Origin: an uncultured Collinsella sp.
GTDB lineage: Bacteria; Actinomycetota; Coriobacteriia; Coriobacteriales; Coriobacteriaceae
Assembly (NCBI GenBank): GCA_958403385.1
Contig: CATXXC010000007.1
Span: forward strand, 1 to 64,000
DNA length: 64,000 nt
Reading direction: 5' to 3'
Every line of letters starts with the position of its first letter. Within the stretch, counting starts at the first letter, position 1. Below are positions 26,215-34,858 of the stretch, piece after piece. The notes under the pieces are model-generated. The model saw nothing but the letters and a program-made list of their open reading frames with translations. It did not search any database and was not told the DNA's origin. A program made the translations under genes and the position numbers.

Positions 26215-27180
26215 ATGGAGAACAAGTACGTCTGCTCTGTCGATATCGGCGGAACTAAGATCGCGACTGCCATCATGGAGTACCCGGCTGACGGTAGTGT
26301 GCCCCGTCCCGTCTTTGAGGCCGAGGTTCCCACCGAGGCCCAAGAGGGCGGCGAGGCCGTCTTCCAGCGTATCGAGGCGTCCATCAAGGCCGCTCTCGAG
26401 GCGAATCCCGATGTCGAGGTCCTTGGCGTCGGTATCGGCGCCGCCGGCGTCGTCGATCCCAAGACGGGCGCCATCGCGTATGCCAATGAGATCATGCCCG
26501 GCTGGTCCGGCGTTCAGTTGGGGCCGCGTCTGCGCGAGGACCTCGGTCTTCCCGTTGCCGTTGTGGGCGACGTGCAGGCTCATGCTCTGGGCGAGGCCCA
26601 CTGGGGCGTCGGCAAGGGCAAGTTCTCCGTCTTGTGTCTTGGCATCGGCACGGGCATCGGCGGCGCATATGTCGAGAGCGGCCGCGTGATGCAGGGCTTC
26701 CATGGTGCTGCCGGTCATATGGGCCACATTGAGTGTTCGGCTGCCGCCGGCATTCCCTGCGCCTGCGGGCGTTCCGGCCATCTGGAGTCGGTTGCTTCGG
26801 GCACTTCCATTGGTCGAATGTACGATGAGCGTTTTGGCCGCGTCGACCCCAGCCGTCCTTCGGTCGGTCGCGATGTGAACGATCTGTGCCGTGCGGGCGA
26901 CGCAAAGGCGACCGAGGTCATCCATGACGCCGGCTTTGCGCTGGGGGCCAGCTTGGGCTCGCTCGCTAACATCCTGGACCCTGAGGTCATCGTGCTTTCG
27001 GGCGGCGTGATTCACCAAGGTCCCGATTGGCGTTCGCAGACGTGGAAGGATTCGGTGCACGAGGGCTATGCCAGCCAGGCGCTCGATCCGCTTCAGGACA
27101 CGCCGATCCTCATCGGTTCTCTGGAGGGCGATGCTCCGCTCATCGGTGCCGCCGAGCATCTTCTTGCTTCGTTGAAGTAA
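26215..27180 (+). CDS. nanK: ROK-family kinase, probable N-acetylmannosamine kinase
   Basis: A sugar kinase of the ROK family that would phosphorylate ManNAc to ManNAc-6-P. The phosphate-binding motif D-I-G-G-T-K-I-A is at residues about 9-16, and the ROK signature around G-A-A-G-H-M-G-H-I is followed by the zinc region C-A-C-G-R-S-G-H-L-E. There the third Cys of the usual C-x-C-G-x-x-G-C-x-E is His. No helix-turn-helix is present, so it is a kinase and not an NagC-type repressor. The ATG at 26215 follows AAGGAG; the length is 321 residues. Its position between NanA-like and NanE genes supports the substrate; glucokinase activity is the alternative. Confidence 0.82.
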   Translation: MENKYVCSVDIGGTKIATAIMEYPADGSVPRPVFEAEVPTEAQEGGEAVFQRIEASIKAALEANPDVEVLGVGIGAAGVVDPKTGAIAYANEIMPGWSGVQLGPRLREDLGLPVAVVGDVQAHALGEAHWGVGKGKFSVLCLGIGTGIGGAYVESGRVMQGFHGAAGHMGHIECSAAAGIPCACGRSGHLESVASGTSIGRMYDERFGRVDPSRPSVGRDVNDLCRAGDAKATEVIHDAGFALGASLGSLANILDPEVIVLSGGVIHQGPDWRSQTWKDSVHEGYASQALDPLQDTPILIGSLEGDAPLIGAAEHLLASLK

Positions 27181-27197
27181 ACATAACTACCAAGTGT

Positions 27198-27295
27198 GCC
27201 TTCTGAGGTGCCGCAGATTGACGTGAAAGAGGAGCGAAGCGTACTTCGGTACGCGAGCGACGGTTTGAACGTCAAGGTGCGGCGTCTCAGAAGGC
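27198..27295. repeat. Long imperfect palindrome between nanK and nanE
   Basis: A 98-bp hairpin-forming element. The outer arm pairs perfectly over 10 bp (27198-27207 with 27286-27295), followed by a GCCGCA/TGCGGC block and a TTGACGT/ACGTCAA block. The tip is a 6-bp stem with a TTCG tetraloop (about 27240-27255). It has no T-tract. Confidence 0.75.
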
Positions 27296-27320
27296 TGTTT
27301 TGAGAAAGGTTGAGTCGAAC

Positions 27321-28007
27321 ATGACCGTTGATCCTTTGATCCAGTCCCTGAAGGGCAAGCTCGTCGTGAGCGTTCAGGCGTATATGGGCGAGCCGCTTCG
27401 TACGCCCGAGACCATGGCGCAAATGTCTCGCGCTTGCGAGCTCGGCGGCGCCGCCGCCATTCGCTGCCAGGGCCTTGCCGACATTGCCGCCATTAAGGGT
27501 CGCTGTGAGGTTCCCGTCATCGGCCTGTGGAAGGATGGGCACGAGGGCGTTTACATCACGCCGACGCTGCGTCACGCTCGCGCCTGCGTTGCTGCCGGTG
27601 CCGATATCGTGGCGATCGACGCCACCGATCGTCCGCGCCCCGATGGCAAGACGGTCGAGGATACCTTCCGCCCGCTGCACGAGGAGGGTGTGCTCCTGAT
27701 GGCGGATTGTGCCACCATCGAGGATATTCGCCGTGCTGTTGATATGGGCTTTGACCTGGTATCCACCACGCTTTCTCACGGCGTCGCCGCCATCGACTGC
27801 ACCATGGCCGATGGCCCCGACCTGCCGCTCCTGCGTCAGGCGACTGAGGAATTCCCCGGCCTTCCTATCATTTGCGAGGGTCGCGTGCATACGCCCGAGG
27901 AGGCTCGCGCCGCGATCGATGCTGGCGCCTGGGCCGTTGTCGTCGGCACCGCCATCACGCACCCCACGAGTATTACGAGTTGGTTCAAGGCTGCACTTGA
28001 GGCGTAA
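27321..28007 (+). CDS. nanE: N-acylglucosamine-6-phosphate 2-epimerase
   Basis: NanE converts ManNAc-6-P to GlcNAc-6-P, the third step of sialic acid breakdown. This is a TIM-barrel protein with clear family motifs: L-V-V-S-V-Q-A at the start, A-A-I-R-C-Q-G, the conserved Lys in G-L-W-K-D, A-I-D-A-T-D-R-P-R-P, C-E-G-R-V-H-T-P and A-V-V-V-G-T-A-I-T-H-P. The 228-residue length is typical. The ATG at 27321 is chosen; an in-frame TTG at 27300 is less likely. It is the last gene of the nan block, and neither NagA nor NagB lies in this window, so GlcNAc-6-P must be processed by enzymes encoded elsewhere. Confidence 0.92.
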   Translation: MTVDPLIQSLKGKLVVSVQAYMGEPLRTPETMAQMSRACELGGAAAIRCQGLADIAAIKGRCEVPVIGLWKDGHEGVYITPTLRHARACVAAGADIVAIDATDRPRPDGKTVEDTFRPLHEEGVLLMADCATIEDIRRAVDMGFDLVSTTLSHGVAAIDCTMADGPDLPLLRQATEEFPGLPIICEGRVHTPEEARAAIDAGAWAVVVGTAITHPTSITSWFKAALEA

Positions 28008-28108
28008 GACAGGCCTCGTATCCGCTCGGGGCGGTATACTCAATATAGGCAATTGACCGCGCGGGATCCGGGTTGCTGGGTCCCGCGCTTGTTTTCGGGA
28101 GGCAGCAC

Positions 28109-29029
28109 ATGCAAAAGGGAGATGCCATGGATGCGGCGGAGCGCTCGGAGCGCATCCCCGATATCGTCATCATCACCGGAATGTCCGGATCGGGCCGCAC
28201 ACAGGCCATGCACGTGTTCGAGGACATGGGCTATTTTTGCATCGATAACCTGCCTCCGCGTCTCATCGCCCAGCTTGCCGAGCTCGTCGGCATCAATACG
28301 GGCGTGGGCAGGCATCTCGCCGTCACCTGTGACCTGCGCAGCCAGGGCTTGTTCGATGAGCTGCTCGATGCCGTTGCCGCACTCGAGGAGCGCGAGATGA
28401 GCTGTGACATCGTGTTTCTCGAGGCCTCTGACGAGGTGCTGATCCGTCGTTATAGCGAAAACCGCCGCCGCCATCCCATTGCCAAGCCGGGGGAGACTAC
28501 GGCCGATGCGATTCAGCGCGAGCGCCTGCAGCTGCAGGGTGTGCGCGACCGAGCCGATATGATCATCGACACGAGCCGCCTGCGTACCTCTGCCCTGCGC
28601 AACAAATTGCGCATGGCGTTCTCCGAGTTGTCCGACCAGCAGCTCATGGACGTTCACGTGTTCTCGTTTGGCTTTAAGCACGGTATGCCCGTTGAGGCGG
28701 ACATTATGATCGACGTTCGCTTCCTGCCCAATCCGTTCTACGATCCCGAGATGCGCACCATGACCGGTCTCGATAAGAAGGTCTCCGACTTTGTTCTGGA
28801 CCATCCCAAGACCCAGGAGTTCTGGAAAGCTTGGACGCAGCTGCTCGATACGGTGATGCCGGGCTATATCGCGGAGGGCAAGCCACAGCTTTCTATTGCC
28901 ATCGGCTGTACGGGCGGTCAACACCGCAGCGTTGCCATCGCCGAGGCCACGGCACGTTATTTGGAAGGCGCTCAATATCACGTGAGCATTTCCCACCGCG
29001 ACCTGTCGCGCGCCAACACGAAAGCATAG
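28109..29029 (+). CDS. rapZ: RapZ/YvcJ nucleotide-binding adapter
   Basis: A P-loop protein of the RapZ (YvcJ) family. In E. coli RapZ guides RNase E to the GlmZ small RNA; in Gram-positive bacteria the role is less defined. Walker A G-M-S-G-S-G-R-T, the segment F-C-I-D-N-L-P-P, and the C-terminal G-C-T-G-G-Q-H-R-S-V family signature are present. I took the ATG at 28109 because GGAGG is six bases upstream; an ATG at 28127 with its own AGGGAG is equally plausible. From 28109 the length is 306 residues. whiA follows 6 bp later, with no yvcK between them, which differs from the common actinobacterial order. Confidence 0.9.
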   Translation: MQKGDAMDAAERSERIPDIVIITGMSGSGRTQAMHVFEDMGYFCIDNLPPRLIAQLAELVGINTGVGRHLAVTCDLRSQGLFDELLDAVAALEEREMSCDIVFLEASDEVLIRRYSENRRRHPIAKPGETTADAIQRERLQLQGVRDRADMIIDTSRLRTSALRNKLRMAFSELSDQQLMDVHVFSFGFKHGMPVEADIMIDVRFLPNPFYDPEMRTMTGLDKKVSDFVLDHPKTQEFWKAWTQLLDTVMPGYIAEGKPQLSIAIGCTGGQHRSVAIAEATARYLEGAQYHVSISHRDLSRANTKA

Positions 29030-29035
29030 GCCTGC

Positions 29036-29965
29036 ATGTCGTTTACCGCTGAGGTGCGCGACGAGCTTGCGCGCTGCGAACCCGAATGTGAATACTGCGA
29101 CTTGTCGACGCTTGCCGCCCTCACGCGCGTGAGCGGTACGCTCTCGCTTACCGGCTCTGGGCGGTATCGTTTGACGGTTGCGACTGAGACGGGAGCCGTC
29201 GCGCGCACGATGATCACGCTGACGCATCGTATCCTTAAGCTCAAAACGGAGTTCACCGTCCGTAAATCTGTATTGCATAAGGTTCGAAACTACCTCATCA
29301 CCTTGCCTGATCAGCCCGATTTGGATAAGGCTCTGGTGCTGCTGGGCATTCTCGACCGTAGGGGAGGGCTCGTCGCAGGTGTGCCGCGTCACATTGTCGC
29401 CCGTCCATGCTGTAGACTTGCCTATATCCGCGGCGCGCTCATCGCGGGCGGCTTCGTGGCCGATCCACGCGGCGATTTTCATTTGGAGATCGCTGTGCAG
29501 GGCGAGCAATATGCCAAGGGGCTTTGCGATCTGTTGGAGCAGATTGGGGTCCATGCTCGTGTTAATGCACGGCGGGGGTCATATGCCGTGTACATTAAGA
29601 GCGCCGAGGAAATCGAGCATCTATTAAAGCTGATTGGCGCCAAGCGCAGCGTTGCCGAGATTGAGGAGGCGCGCGCGGTCAAGTTGGTTAAGAACGATGT
29701 GAACCGTCGCGTGAACGCCGAGCTCGCCAACCAGACCAGAAGCGCCGGTGCCGCCCAACATCAGCTTGCGCTTATCGATGAGCTCGAGCAGCGTGGCCTT
29801 CGTGATGCGCTTCCGGATGCCTTGGCGGTCTTTTGCGACCTGCGCGAGCGCTATCCCGATCTGTCGCTGCGTGATTTGGGGGAGATGGCTGACCCTCCCT
29901 TGTCGAAGTCAGCCCTCTACCATCGTGTTTTACGGCTTGAAAAGCTCATTGAAGCAAACAGGTAG
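29036..29965 (+). CDS. whiA: DNA-binding protein WhiA
   Basis: WhiA is a DNA-binding protein with an N-terminal domain related to LAGLIDADG homing endonucleases and a C-terminal helix-turn-helix. It controls sporulation or division genes in streptomycetes and affects division in other Gram-positives. Visible features are S-F-T-A-E-V-R-D-E-L-A at the start, C-C-R-L-A-Y-I-R-G-A-L-I-A-G-G in the endonuclease-like part, N-R-x-x-N near residue 220, and the C-terminal L-S-L-R-D-L-G-E and P-L-S-K-S-A-L-Y-H-R recognition region. The 309-residue length is standard. It lies just behind rapZ and before the glycolytic genes, as in many actinobacteria. Confidence 0.93.
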   Translation: MSFTAEVRDELARCEPECEYCDLSTLAALTRVSGTLSLTGSGRYRLTVATETGAVARTMITLTHRILKLKTEFTVRKSVLHKVRNYLITLPDQPDLDKALVLLGILDRRGGLVAGVPRHIVARPCCRLAYIRGALIAGGFVADPRGDFHLEIAVQGEQYAKGLCDLLEQIGVHARVNARRGSYAVYIKSAEEIEHLLKLIGAKRSVAEIEEARAVKLVKNDVNRRVNAELANQTRSAGAAQHQLALIDELEQRGLRDALPDALAVFCDLRERYPDLSLRDLGEMADPPLSKSALYHRVLRLEKLIEANR

Positions 29966-30039
29966 TTTGAAGTAACGACTTATATATGGATTTAGCTGCT
30001 ATTTTAGTATTTAAAACGTTTTAACGTAAATTTGATTTT

Positions 30040-30086
30040 CAATTTCGAGCATTCTCGTGAAATTCAAGTCAAAAAAAAGGTATATT
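30040..30086 (+). promoter_or_regulatory. AT-rich promoter region with inverted repeat upstream of gap
   Basis: The 193-base gap after whiA is strikingly AT-rich for this DNA. An inverted repeat (AATTTC-GAG against CTC-x-x-GAAATT, about 30040-30064) lies just upstream of a TATATT -10 at 30081-30086. No convincing -35 is seen. The repeat could be an operator for a glycolytic regulator, but none is identified here. Confidence 0.4.
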
Positions 30087-30158
30087 AGGCGAGTGGTTAG
30101 TTTGTGGGCCTCAACGGCGGGCGCTGTAGCTCGCGGGGGCCTTACGAAAGGAGACACA

Positions 30159-31184
30159 ATGGCAGTAAAGGTTGCTATTAACGGCTTCGGTCGCATCGGT
30201 CGTCTGGCTTTCCGTCAGATGTTCGGTCATGAGGGCTCCGAGATCGTCGCTATCAACGACCTCACCTCTCCCGATATGCTCGCTTACCTGCTGAAGTACG
30301 ACTCCACGCAGGGCAACTACGCTCGCGATCACGAGGTCGTTGCTGGCGAGGATTCCATCACCGTTGACGGCAAGGAGATCAAGATCTACAAGGAGGCCGA
30401 CGCTAACAACCTGCCTTGGGGCGACCTTGACGTCGACGTCGTTCTCGAGTGCACCGGCTTCTACACCAGCAAGGCTAAGGCTCAGGCCCACATCAACGCT
30501 GGCGCCAAGAAGGTCGTCATCTCCGCTCCGGCCGGCAGCGATCTGCCCACCATCGTGTACAACGTCAACCATGAGACGCTGACCGCTGAGGACAACATCA
30601 TCTCCGCTGCTTCCTGCACCACCAACTGCCTCGCCCCGATGGCCAAGGGTCTGAACGACTTCGCTCCCATCGTGTCCGGCATCATGACCACCATCCACGC
30701 CTTCACCGGCGACCAGATGCCGCTCGACGGCCCGCAGCGCAAGGGCAACTTCCGTCGCTCCCGCGCCTGCTCCGAGAACATCGTCCCGAACACCACGGGC
30801 GCTGCCAAGGCCATCGGCCTGGTTCTCCCCGAGCTCAACGGCAAGCTCATCGGTGCCGCCCAGCGCGTCCCGACGCCGACCGGCTCGCTGACCAACCTCT
30901 ACGCCGTCGTTGACAAGAAGGTCACCGTCGACGAGGTCAACGCTGCCATGAAGGCCTACGCTGAGACCATCCCCGAGACCTTCGCCTACAACGAGGACCA
31001 GATCGTCTCCCGCGACATCGTCGGCGAGACCCACGGCTCCATCTTCGACGCCACTCAGACCATGTGCTCTGACCTCGGCAACGGCCAGACCCTCGTTCAG
31101 GTCACCTCTTGGTACGACAACGAGAACTCCTACACCTCTCAGATGGTCCGCACCATCAAGTACTTCGAGAAGTTCGTTGCTTAA
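30159..31184 (+). CDS. gap: Glyceraldehyde-3-phosphate dehydrogenase (type I)
   Basis: GAPDH oxidises glyceraldehyde-3-phosphate to 1,3-bisphosphoglycerate with NAD in glycolysis. The Rossmann motif N-G-F-G-R-I-G-R-L (residues 8-16), the catalytic Cys in S-A-S-C-T-T-N-C-L-A-P, the His in the T-T-I-H-A-F-T region, and the C-terminal W-Y-D-N-E are all present. The length is 341 residues, and the ATG at 30159 follows AAAGGAG. The gene is flanked by an AT-rich promoter region and a strong terminator, so it is probably also transcribed alone at a high level, ahead of the pgk-tpiA-gpmI set. Confidence 0.96.
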   Translation: MAVKVAINGFGRIGRLAFRQMFGHEGSEIVAINDLTSPDMLAYLLKYDSTQGNYARDHEVVAGEDSITVDGKEIKIYKEADANNLPWGDLDVDVVLECTGFYTSKAKAQAHINAGAKKVVISAPAGSDLPTIVYNVNHETLTAEDNIISAASCTTNCLAPMAKGLNDFAPIVSGIMTTIHAFTGDQMPLDGPQRKGNFRRSRACSENIVPNTTGAAKAIGLVLPELNGKLIGAAQRVPTPTGSLTNLYAVVDKKVTVDEVNAAMKAYAETIPETFAYNEDQIVSRDIVGETHGSIFDATQTMCSDLGNGQTLVQVTSWYDNENSYTSQMVRTIKYFEKFVA

Positions 31185-31221
31185 TTTAGCTTTTAGCGAA
31201 TAGCTCGTTGAGCGTCTAAAG

Positions 31222-31268
31222 AAGGGCGCGGCCTTATAGGGCTTACACCCTAGGGTCGCGCCCTTTTT
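31222..31268 (+). terminator. Terminator after gap
   Basis: A stem of 9 bp (31222-31230 with 31257-31265) encloses a second internal pairing and runs into a T-tract, giving a good Rho-independent terminator between gap and pgk. Confidence 0.85.
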
Positions 31269-31324
31269 ATAAGAAATCGTCTGCCGTAATGGGAGGCAGA
31301 CACGTACGAAAGGTAGAAGCAAAC

Positions 31325-32515
31325 ATGGCCTTTACCAAGAAGACCGTCCGCGACATCGATGTCGACGGAAAGCGCGTTCTCGTCCGCGTTGACTTTAACG
31401 TGCCTATCAAGGATGGCGTCGTTGGCGACACCACCCGTATCAAGGCTGCCCTGCCCACCATCAACTACCTCGTTGAGCACAACGCTCGCGTCATCCTCAT
31501 GAGCCACCTCGGCCGTCCCGAGGGCACCGGCTTCCAGCCCGAGCTGTCCCTCGAGCCCGTCGCCAAGAAGCTCGCTGAGCTCTCTGGTCTCGACGTTGCC
31601 TTTGTCGCTGACACCTACGGCGAGAAGGCTGCTGAGGCTGTCGCCGCCGTCGAGCCGGGTAAGGTCCTCGTTCTCGAGAACGTCCGTTTTGACAAGCGTG
31701 AGAAGAAGAACGATCCCGAGATCGCCAAGAAGCTCGCTTCCTATGGTGACGTCTTCGTTCTCGATGCCTTCGGCACCGCTCACCGCGCCCAGGGTTCCGT
31801 CGTGGGCCCCGCCGCTTACCTGCCTGCCGTCGCCGGCTTCTTGCTCGAGAAGGAGGTCGACACGCTGACCGGCATCTTCGCCGAGCCCGAGCGCCCCTTC
31901 GTCGCCATCGTCGGCGGTTCCAAGGTTTCCTCCAAGATCGGCGTTCTCGATCACCTCATCGACTCCGCTGACACCCTGATCATCGGTGGCGGCATGGCCT
32001 ACACCTTCTTCCTGGCTCAGGGCCTGTCCGTTGGTCAGTCCCTCAAGGAAGAGGACTGGGTCGAGCGCGCCGGCGAGATGCTCAAGAAGGCCGAGGAGAA
32101 GGGTGTCAAGATCCTACTCCCCATCGACAACCGTGTTGCCGATCACTTTGGCGAGGACGCTGTCCCCGAGGTTGTTGCTTCCGACGCTATCCCCGACGAT
32201 CGTGAGGGTATGGACATCGGTCCCAAGACCGAGGAGCTCTATGCCGAGGCTGTCAAGGGCGCCAAGACCGTGTTCTGGAACGGCCCCATGGGCGTCTTCG
32301 AGTTTGACAACTTTGCTCACGGCACCCAGGCTATCGCCGAGGCTCTCGCCGAGGCTGACTGCACCTCGATCATCGGCGGTGGTGACTCTGTCGCAGCTGT
32401 CAACAAGTTCAACCTGGCCGACAAGATGAGCTGGATCTCCACCGGTGGTGGCGCTTCCATGGAGCTCGTCGAGGGTAAGGCCCTGCCCGGAGTGGAGGCG
32501 CTTCTCGATGCCTAA
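31325..32515 (+). CDS. pgk: Phosphoglycerate kinase
   Basis: PGK transfers phosphate from 1,3-bisphosphoglycerate to ADP. The N-terminal R-V-D-F-N-V-P signature, H-L-G-R-P, the hinge region with G-G-S-K-V-S-S-K, and the C-terminal nucleotide loop G-G-G-D-S-V-A-A are present. The length is 396 residues. The ATG at 31325 is the family start and follows GAAAGG at some distance. The stop overlaps the start of tpiA by 8 bp, so pgk, tpiA and gpmI form one translationally linked unit. Confidence 0.96.
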   Translation: MAFTKKTVRDIDVDGKRVLVRVDFNVPIKDGVVGDTTRIKAALPTINYLVEHNARVILMSHLGRPEGTGFQPELSLEPVAKKLAELSGLDVAFVADTYGEKAAEAVAAVEPGKVLVLENVRFDKREKKNDPEIAKKLASYGDVFVLDAFGTAHRAQGSVVGPAAYLPAVAGFLLEKEVDTLTGIFAEPERPFVAIVGGSKVSSKIGVLDHLIDSADTLIIGGGMAYTFFLAQGLSVGQSLKEEDWVERAGEMLKKAEEKGVKILLPIDNRVADHFGEDAVPEVVASDAIPDDREGMDIGPKTEELYAEAVKGAKTVFWNGPMGVFEFDNFAHGTQAIAEALAEADCTSIIGGGDSVAAVNKFNLADKMSWISTGGGASMELVEGKALPGVEALLDA

Positions 32516-33275
32516 TCGCACCCTTCTTATCGCTGGTAACTGGAAGATGAACAACGACGTCGCCGAGGCCGCCAAGCTCGCCGACGAGCTGGCTCAGGCT
32601 CTGCCCGAGGTTCCGGCTGGCGTCGAGGTGCTCGTCTGCCCTCCGACCATCGACATCACCACGGTTCATGACCGCATTCAGGCTGCCCCCATCGCCCTCG
32701 GTGCACAGAACGTGTACTGGGAGGCCAAGGGTGCCTTCACCGGTGAGTCTTCTTGCGACATGCTCAAGTCCGCTGGCTGCACCTACTGCATCATCGGTCA
32801 CTCCGAGCGTCGCGACTACTTCCACGAGACCGACGAGGACCAGAACAAGAAGGCTAAGGCTCTCGTTTCCGCCGGTCTTGTTCCCGTCTTCTGCTGCGGC
32901 GAGTCCCTCGAGGTCCGCGAGGCTGGCACCTATGTCGAGCACGTCGTGAACCAGGTCAAGGCTGGCCTTGCTGGCCTTGAGATCACCTGCCCCAAGCAGG
33001 TCGTCGTCGCCTACGAGCCCATCTGGGCCATCGGCACAGGCAAGACCGCTACCGCCGAGGACGCTCAGGAGGTCTGCGGCGCTATCCGTGAGACCCTCAA
33101 GGAGATGTTCGGCGAGGAGCTCGCCAACGGCATCCGCGTGCTGTATGGCGGTTCCGCCAAGCCCGGCAACATCGCCGAGCTCGTCGCCAAGCCCGACGTT
33201 GACGGCGCCCTCGTGGGCGGCGCTTCGCTCAAGGCTGCCGACTTCGCCTCTATGGTCGTCAAGGCAGGCGAGTAG
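32508..33275 (+). CDS. tpiA: Triose-phosphate isomerase
   Basis: This enzyme interconverts dihydroxyacetone phosphate and glyceraldehyde-3-phosphate. The start G-N-W-K-M-N, the catalytic His in I-I-G-H-S-E-R-R, the catalytic Glu in A-Y-E-P-I-W-A-I-G-T-G, and the phosphate loop Y-G-G-S-A-K-P are visible. The length is 255 residues. The ATG at 32508 lies inside the end of pgk, with GGAGG ten bases upstream. gpmI begins 5 bp after its stop. Confidence 0.96.
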   Translation: MPNRTLLIAGNWKMNNDVAEAAKLADELAQALPEVPAGVEVLVCPPTIDITTVHDRIQAAPIALGAQNVYWEAKGAFTGESSCDMLKSAGCTYCIIGHSERRDYFHETDEDQNKKAKALVSAGLVPVFCCGESLEVREAGTYVEHVVNQVKAGLAGLEITCPKQVVVAYEPIWAIGTGKTATAEDAQEVCGAIRETLKEMFGEELANGIRVLYGGSAKPGNIAELVAKPDVDGALVGGASLKAADFASMVVKAGE

Positions 33276-33280
33276 GACAT

Positions 33281-34834
33281 ATGGCACAACGTCATCTTCC
33301 TGCACTCCTGATCATCATGGATGGTTGCGGCCTTGCTCCGGCCGATGGCGAGAACGCCGTCGCCGCTGCCAAGACGCCCTTCCTTGATAGCCTGTACGAG
33401 AAGTACCCCCACACCACGCTCGGCGCTTCGGGCGAGGACGTGGGCCTTCCCGACGGCCAGATGGGTAACTCCGAGGTGGGTCACCTCAACATCGGTGCCG
33501 GCCGCATCGTGTTCCAGGAGCTTTCGCGCATCAACAATGCCATCAAGGACGGCTCCATCGCCAAGAACGAGGTTTTCGTCAAGGCTATGGACGATGTCAA
33601 GGCTGACGGCAAGACCCTTCACCTTATGGGCCTTATGAGCCCTGGCGGTGTTCATTCCCATATGAACCACGTCGAGGCTCTGGTCAAGATGGCTGCCCAG
33701 CATGGCGTCAAGACCGTTCGTGTCCACGCCTTTATGGACGGCCGCGACGTCGACCCGCAGTCCGGTGCTGGCTACATGAGCGAGTTCTGCGCCTTCCTGG
33801 CTAAGATCTCCGAGGAGACCGGTTGCGACGCTCGCGTCGCCACCGTCTCGGGCCGCTATTGGGCCATGGACCGCGACAACCGTTGGGAGCGCATCCAGCG
33901 TGCCTACGACGTCATGGTCAATGCGTCCGATGCCGATACCGACCCCGTTGCCGGCATCAAGGCCTACTACGAGAAGGATCCGCGCGGCGACGAGTTCGTC
34001 GAGCCCTTCGCTGCCCACAATGAGGGCATCCACGAGGGCGACGCGGCCATCTTCTTCAACTTCCGTCCCGACCGCGCCCGTCAGATGACCCGCGTGTTCA
34101 CGGACAAGGAGTTCGACGGCTTTGAGCGCGAGCAGATTAAGCTCTCGCACTTTGTGACGATGACCGAGTACGATCCGACGTTTGACGTCGAGGTCGCCTT
34201 CCCCAAGACGTTCCCCGAGAACGTCCTGGCCGACGTCATCGCCGCCAATGGCCTGAAGCAGCTGCACACTGCCGAGACCGAGAAGTACGCCCACGTGACG
34301 TTCTTCCTCAACGGCGGCATCGAGGAGCCCAAGGAGGGCGAGGAGCGCGTGCTCGTCGCTTCCCCCAAGGTCGCTACCTACGATCTGCAGCCCGAGATGA
34401 GCGCTCCCGAGGTTACCGAGAAGCTTGTCGCCGCCATCAACGAGGATCGCGCTGATTTCTACATCGTGAACTACGCGAACTGCGACATGGTTGGTCACAC
34501 CGGTGTCTTCGACGCTGCCGTTAAGGCCGTCGAGGCTGTTGACGATGCCCTGTCCAAGGTTGTCCCGGCGATTCTCGCCAAGGGCGGCTTTGCGTTGATT
34601 ACCGCCGACCACGGCAACGCCGATCACATGTTTGACGTTGCTTCCGACGGTTCCAAGCATCCGTTTACGGCTCACACCACCAACCGCGTGCCGTTCATCA
34701 TCGTTGATGAGAAGGCACAGCTCACCGGTATCGAGGACGGTCGTCTATCCGATATCGCCCCGACTATGCTCACCATGGCTGGTCTGGAGCCTTCCGCCGA
34801 GATGACGGGCCGCGTGCTCGCCGCCGAGGCCTAA
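33281..34834 (+). CDS. gpmI: Phosphoglycerate mutase, 2,3-bisphosphoglycerate-independent
   Basis: A two-metal enzyme of the alkaline phosphatase superfamily converting 3- to 2-phosphoglycerate through a phosphoserine. The nucleophile Ser lies in M-G-N-S-E-V-G-H near residue 65, with the metal site M-D-G-C-G at the N-terminus, the substrate Arg/Asp set F-M-D-G-R-D-V-D, R-Y-W-A-M-D-R-D, F-R-P-D-R-A-R-Q, and the C-terminal metal site T-A-D-H-G-N-A-D. The length is 517 residues. It closes the pgk-tpiA-gpmI unit and is followed by a strong terminator. Confidence 0.96.
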   Translation: MAQRHLPALLIIMDGCGLAPADGENAVAAAKTPFLDSLYEKYPHTTLGASGEDVGLPDGQMGNSEVGHLNIGAGRIVFQELSRINNAIKDGSIAKNEVFVKAMDDVKADGKTLHLMGLMSPGGVHSHMNHVEALVKMAAQHGVKTVRVHAFMDGRDVDPQSGAGYMSEFCAFLAKISEETGCDARVATVSGRYWAMDRDNRWERIQRAYDVMVNASDADTDPVAGIKAYYEKDPRGDEFVEPFAAHNEGIHEGDAAIFFNFRPDRARQMTRVFTDKEFDGFEREQIKLSHFVTMTEYDPTFDVEVAFPKTFPENVLADVIAANGLKQLHTAETEKYAHVTFFLNGGIEEPKEGEERVLVASPKVATYDLQPEMSAPEVTEKLVAAINEDRADFYIVNYANCDMVGHTGVFDAAVKAVEAVDDALSKVVPAILAKGGFALITADHGNADHMFDVASDGSKHPFTAHTTNRVPFIIVDEKAQLTGIEDGRLSDIAPTMLTMAGLEPSAEMTGRVLAAEA

Positions 34835-34858
34835 AAGAAAACGCCAAGCGTTTCTTTG

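Noticed and set aside
26734..26800. NagC-type transcriptional repressor for the ROK protein
   Set aside because: The protein starts directly with the kinase phosphate loop and has no helix-turn-helix.
29029..29036. Frameshifted yvcK remnant between rapZ and whiA
   Set aside because: Only 6 bp separate the genes, so there is no room for any remnant.
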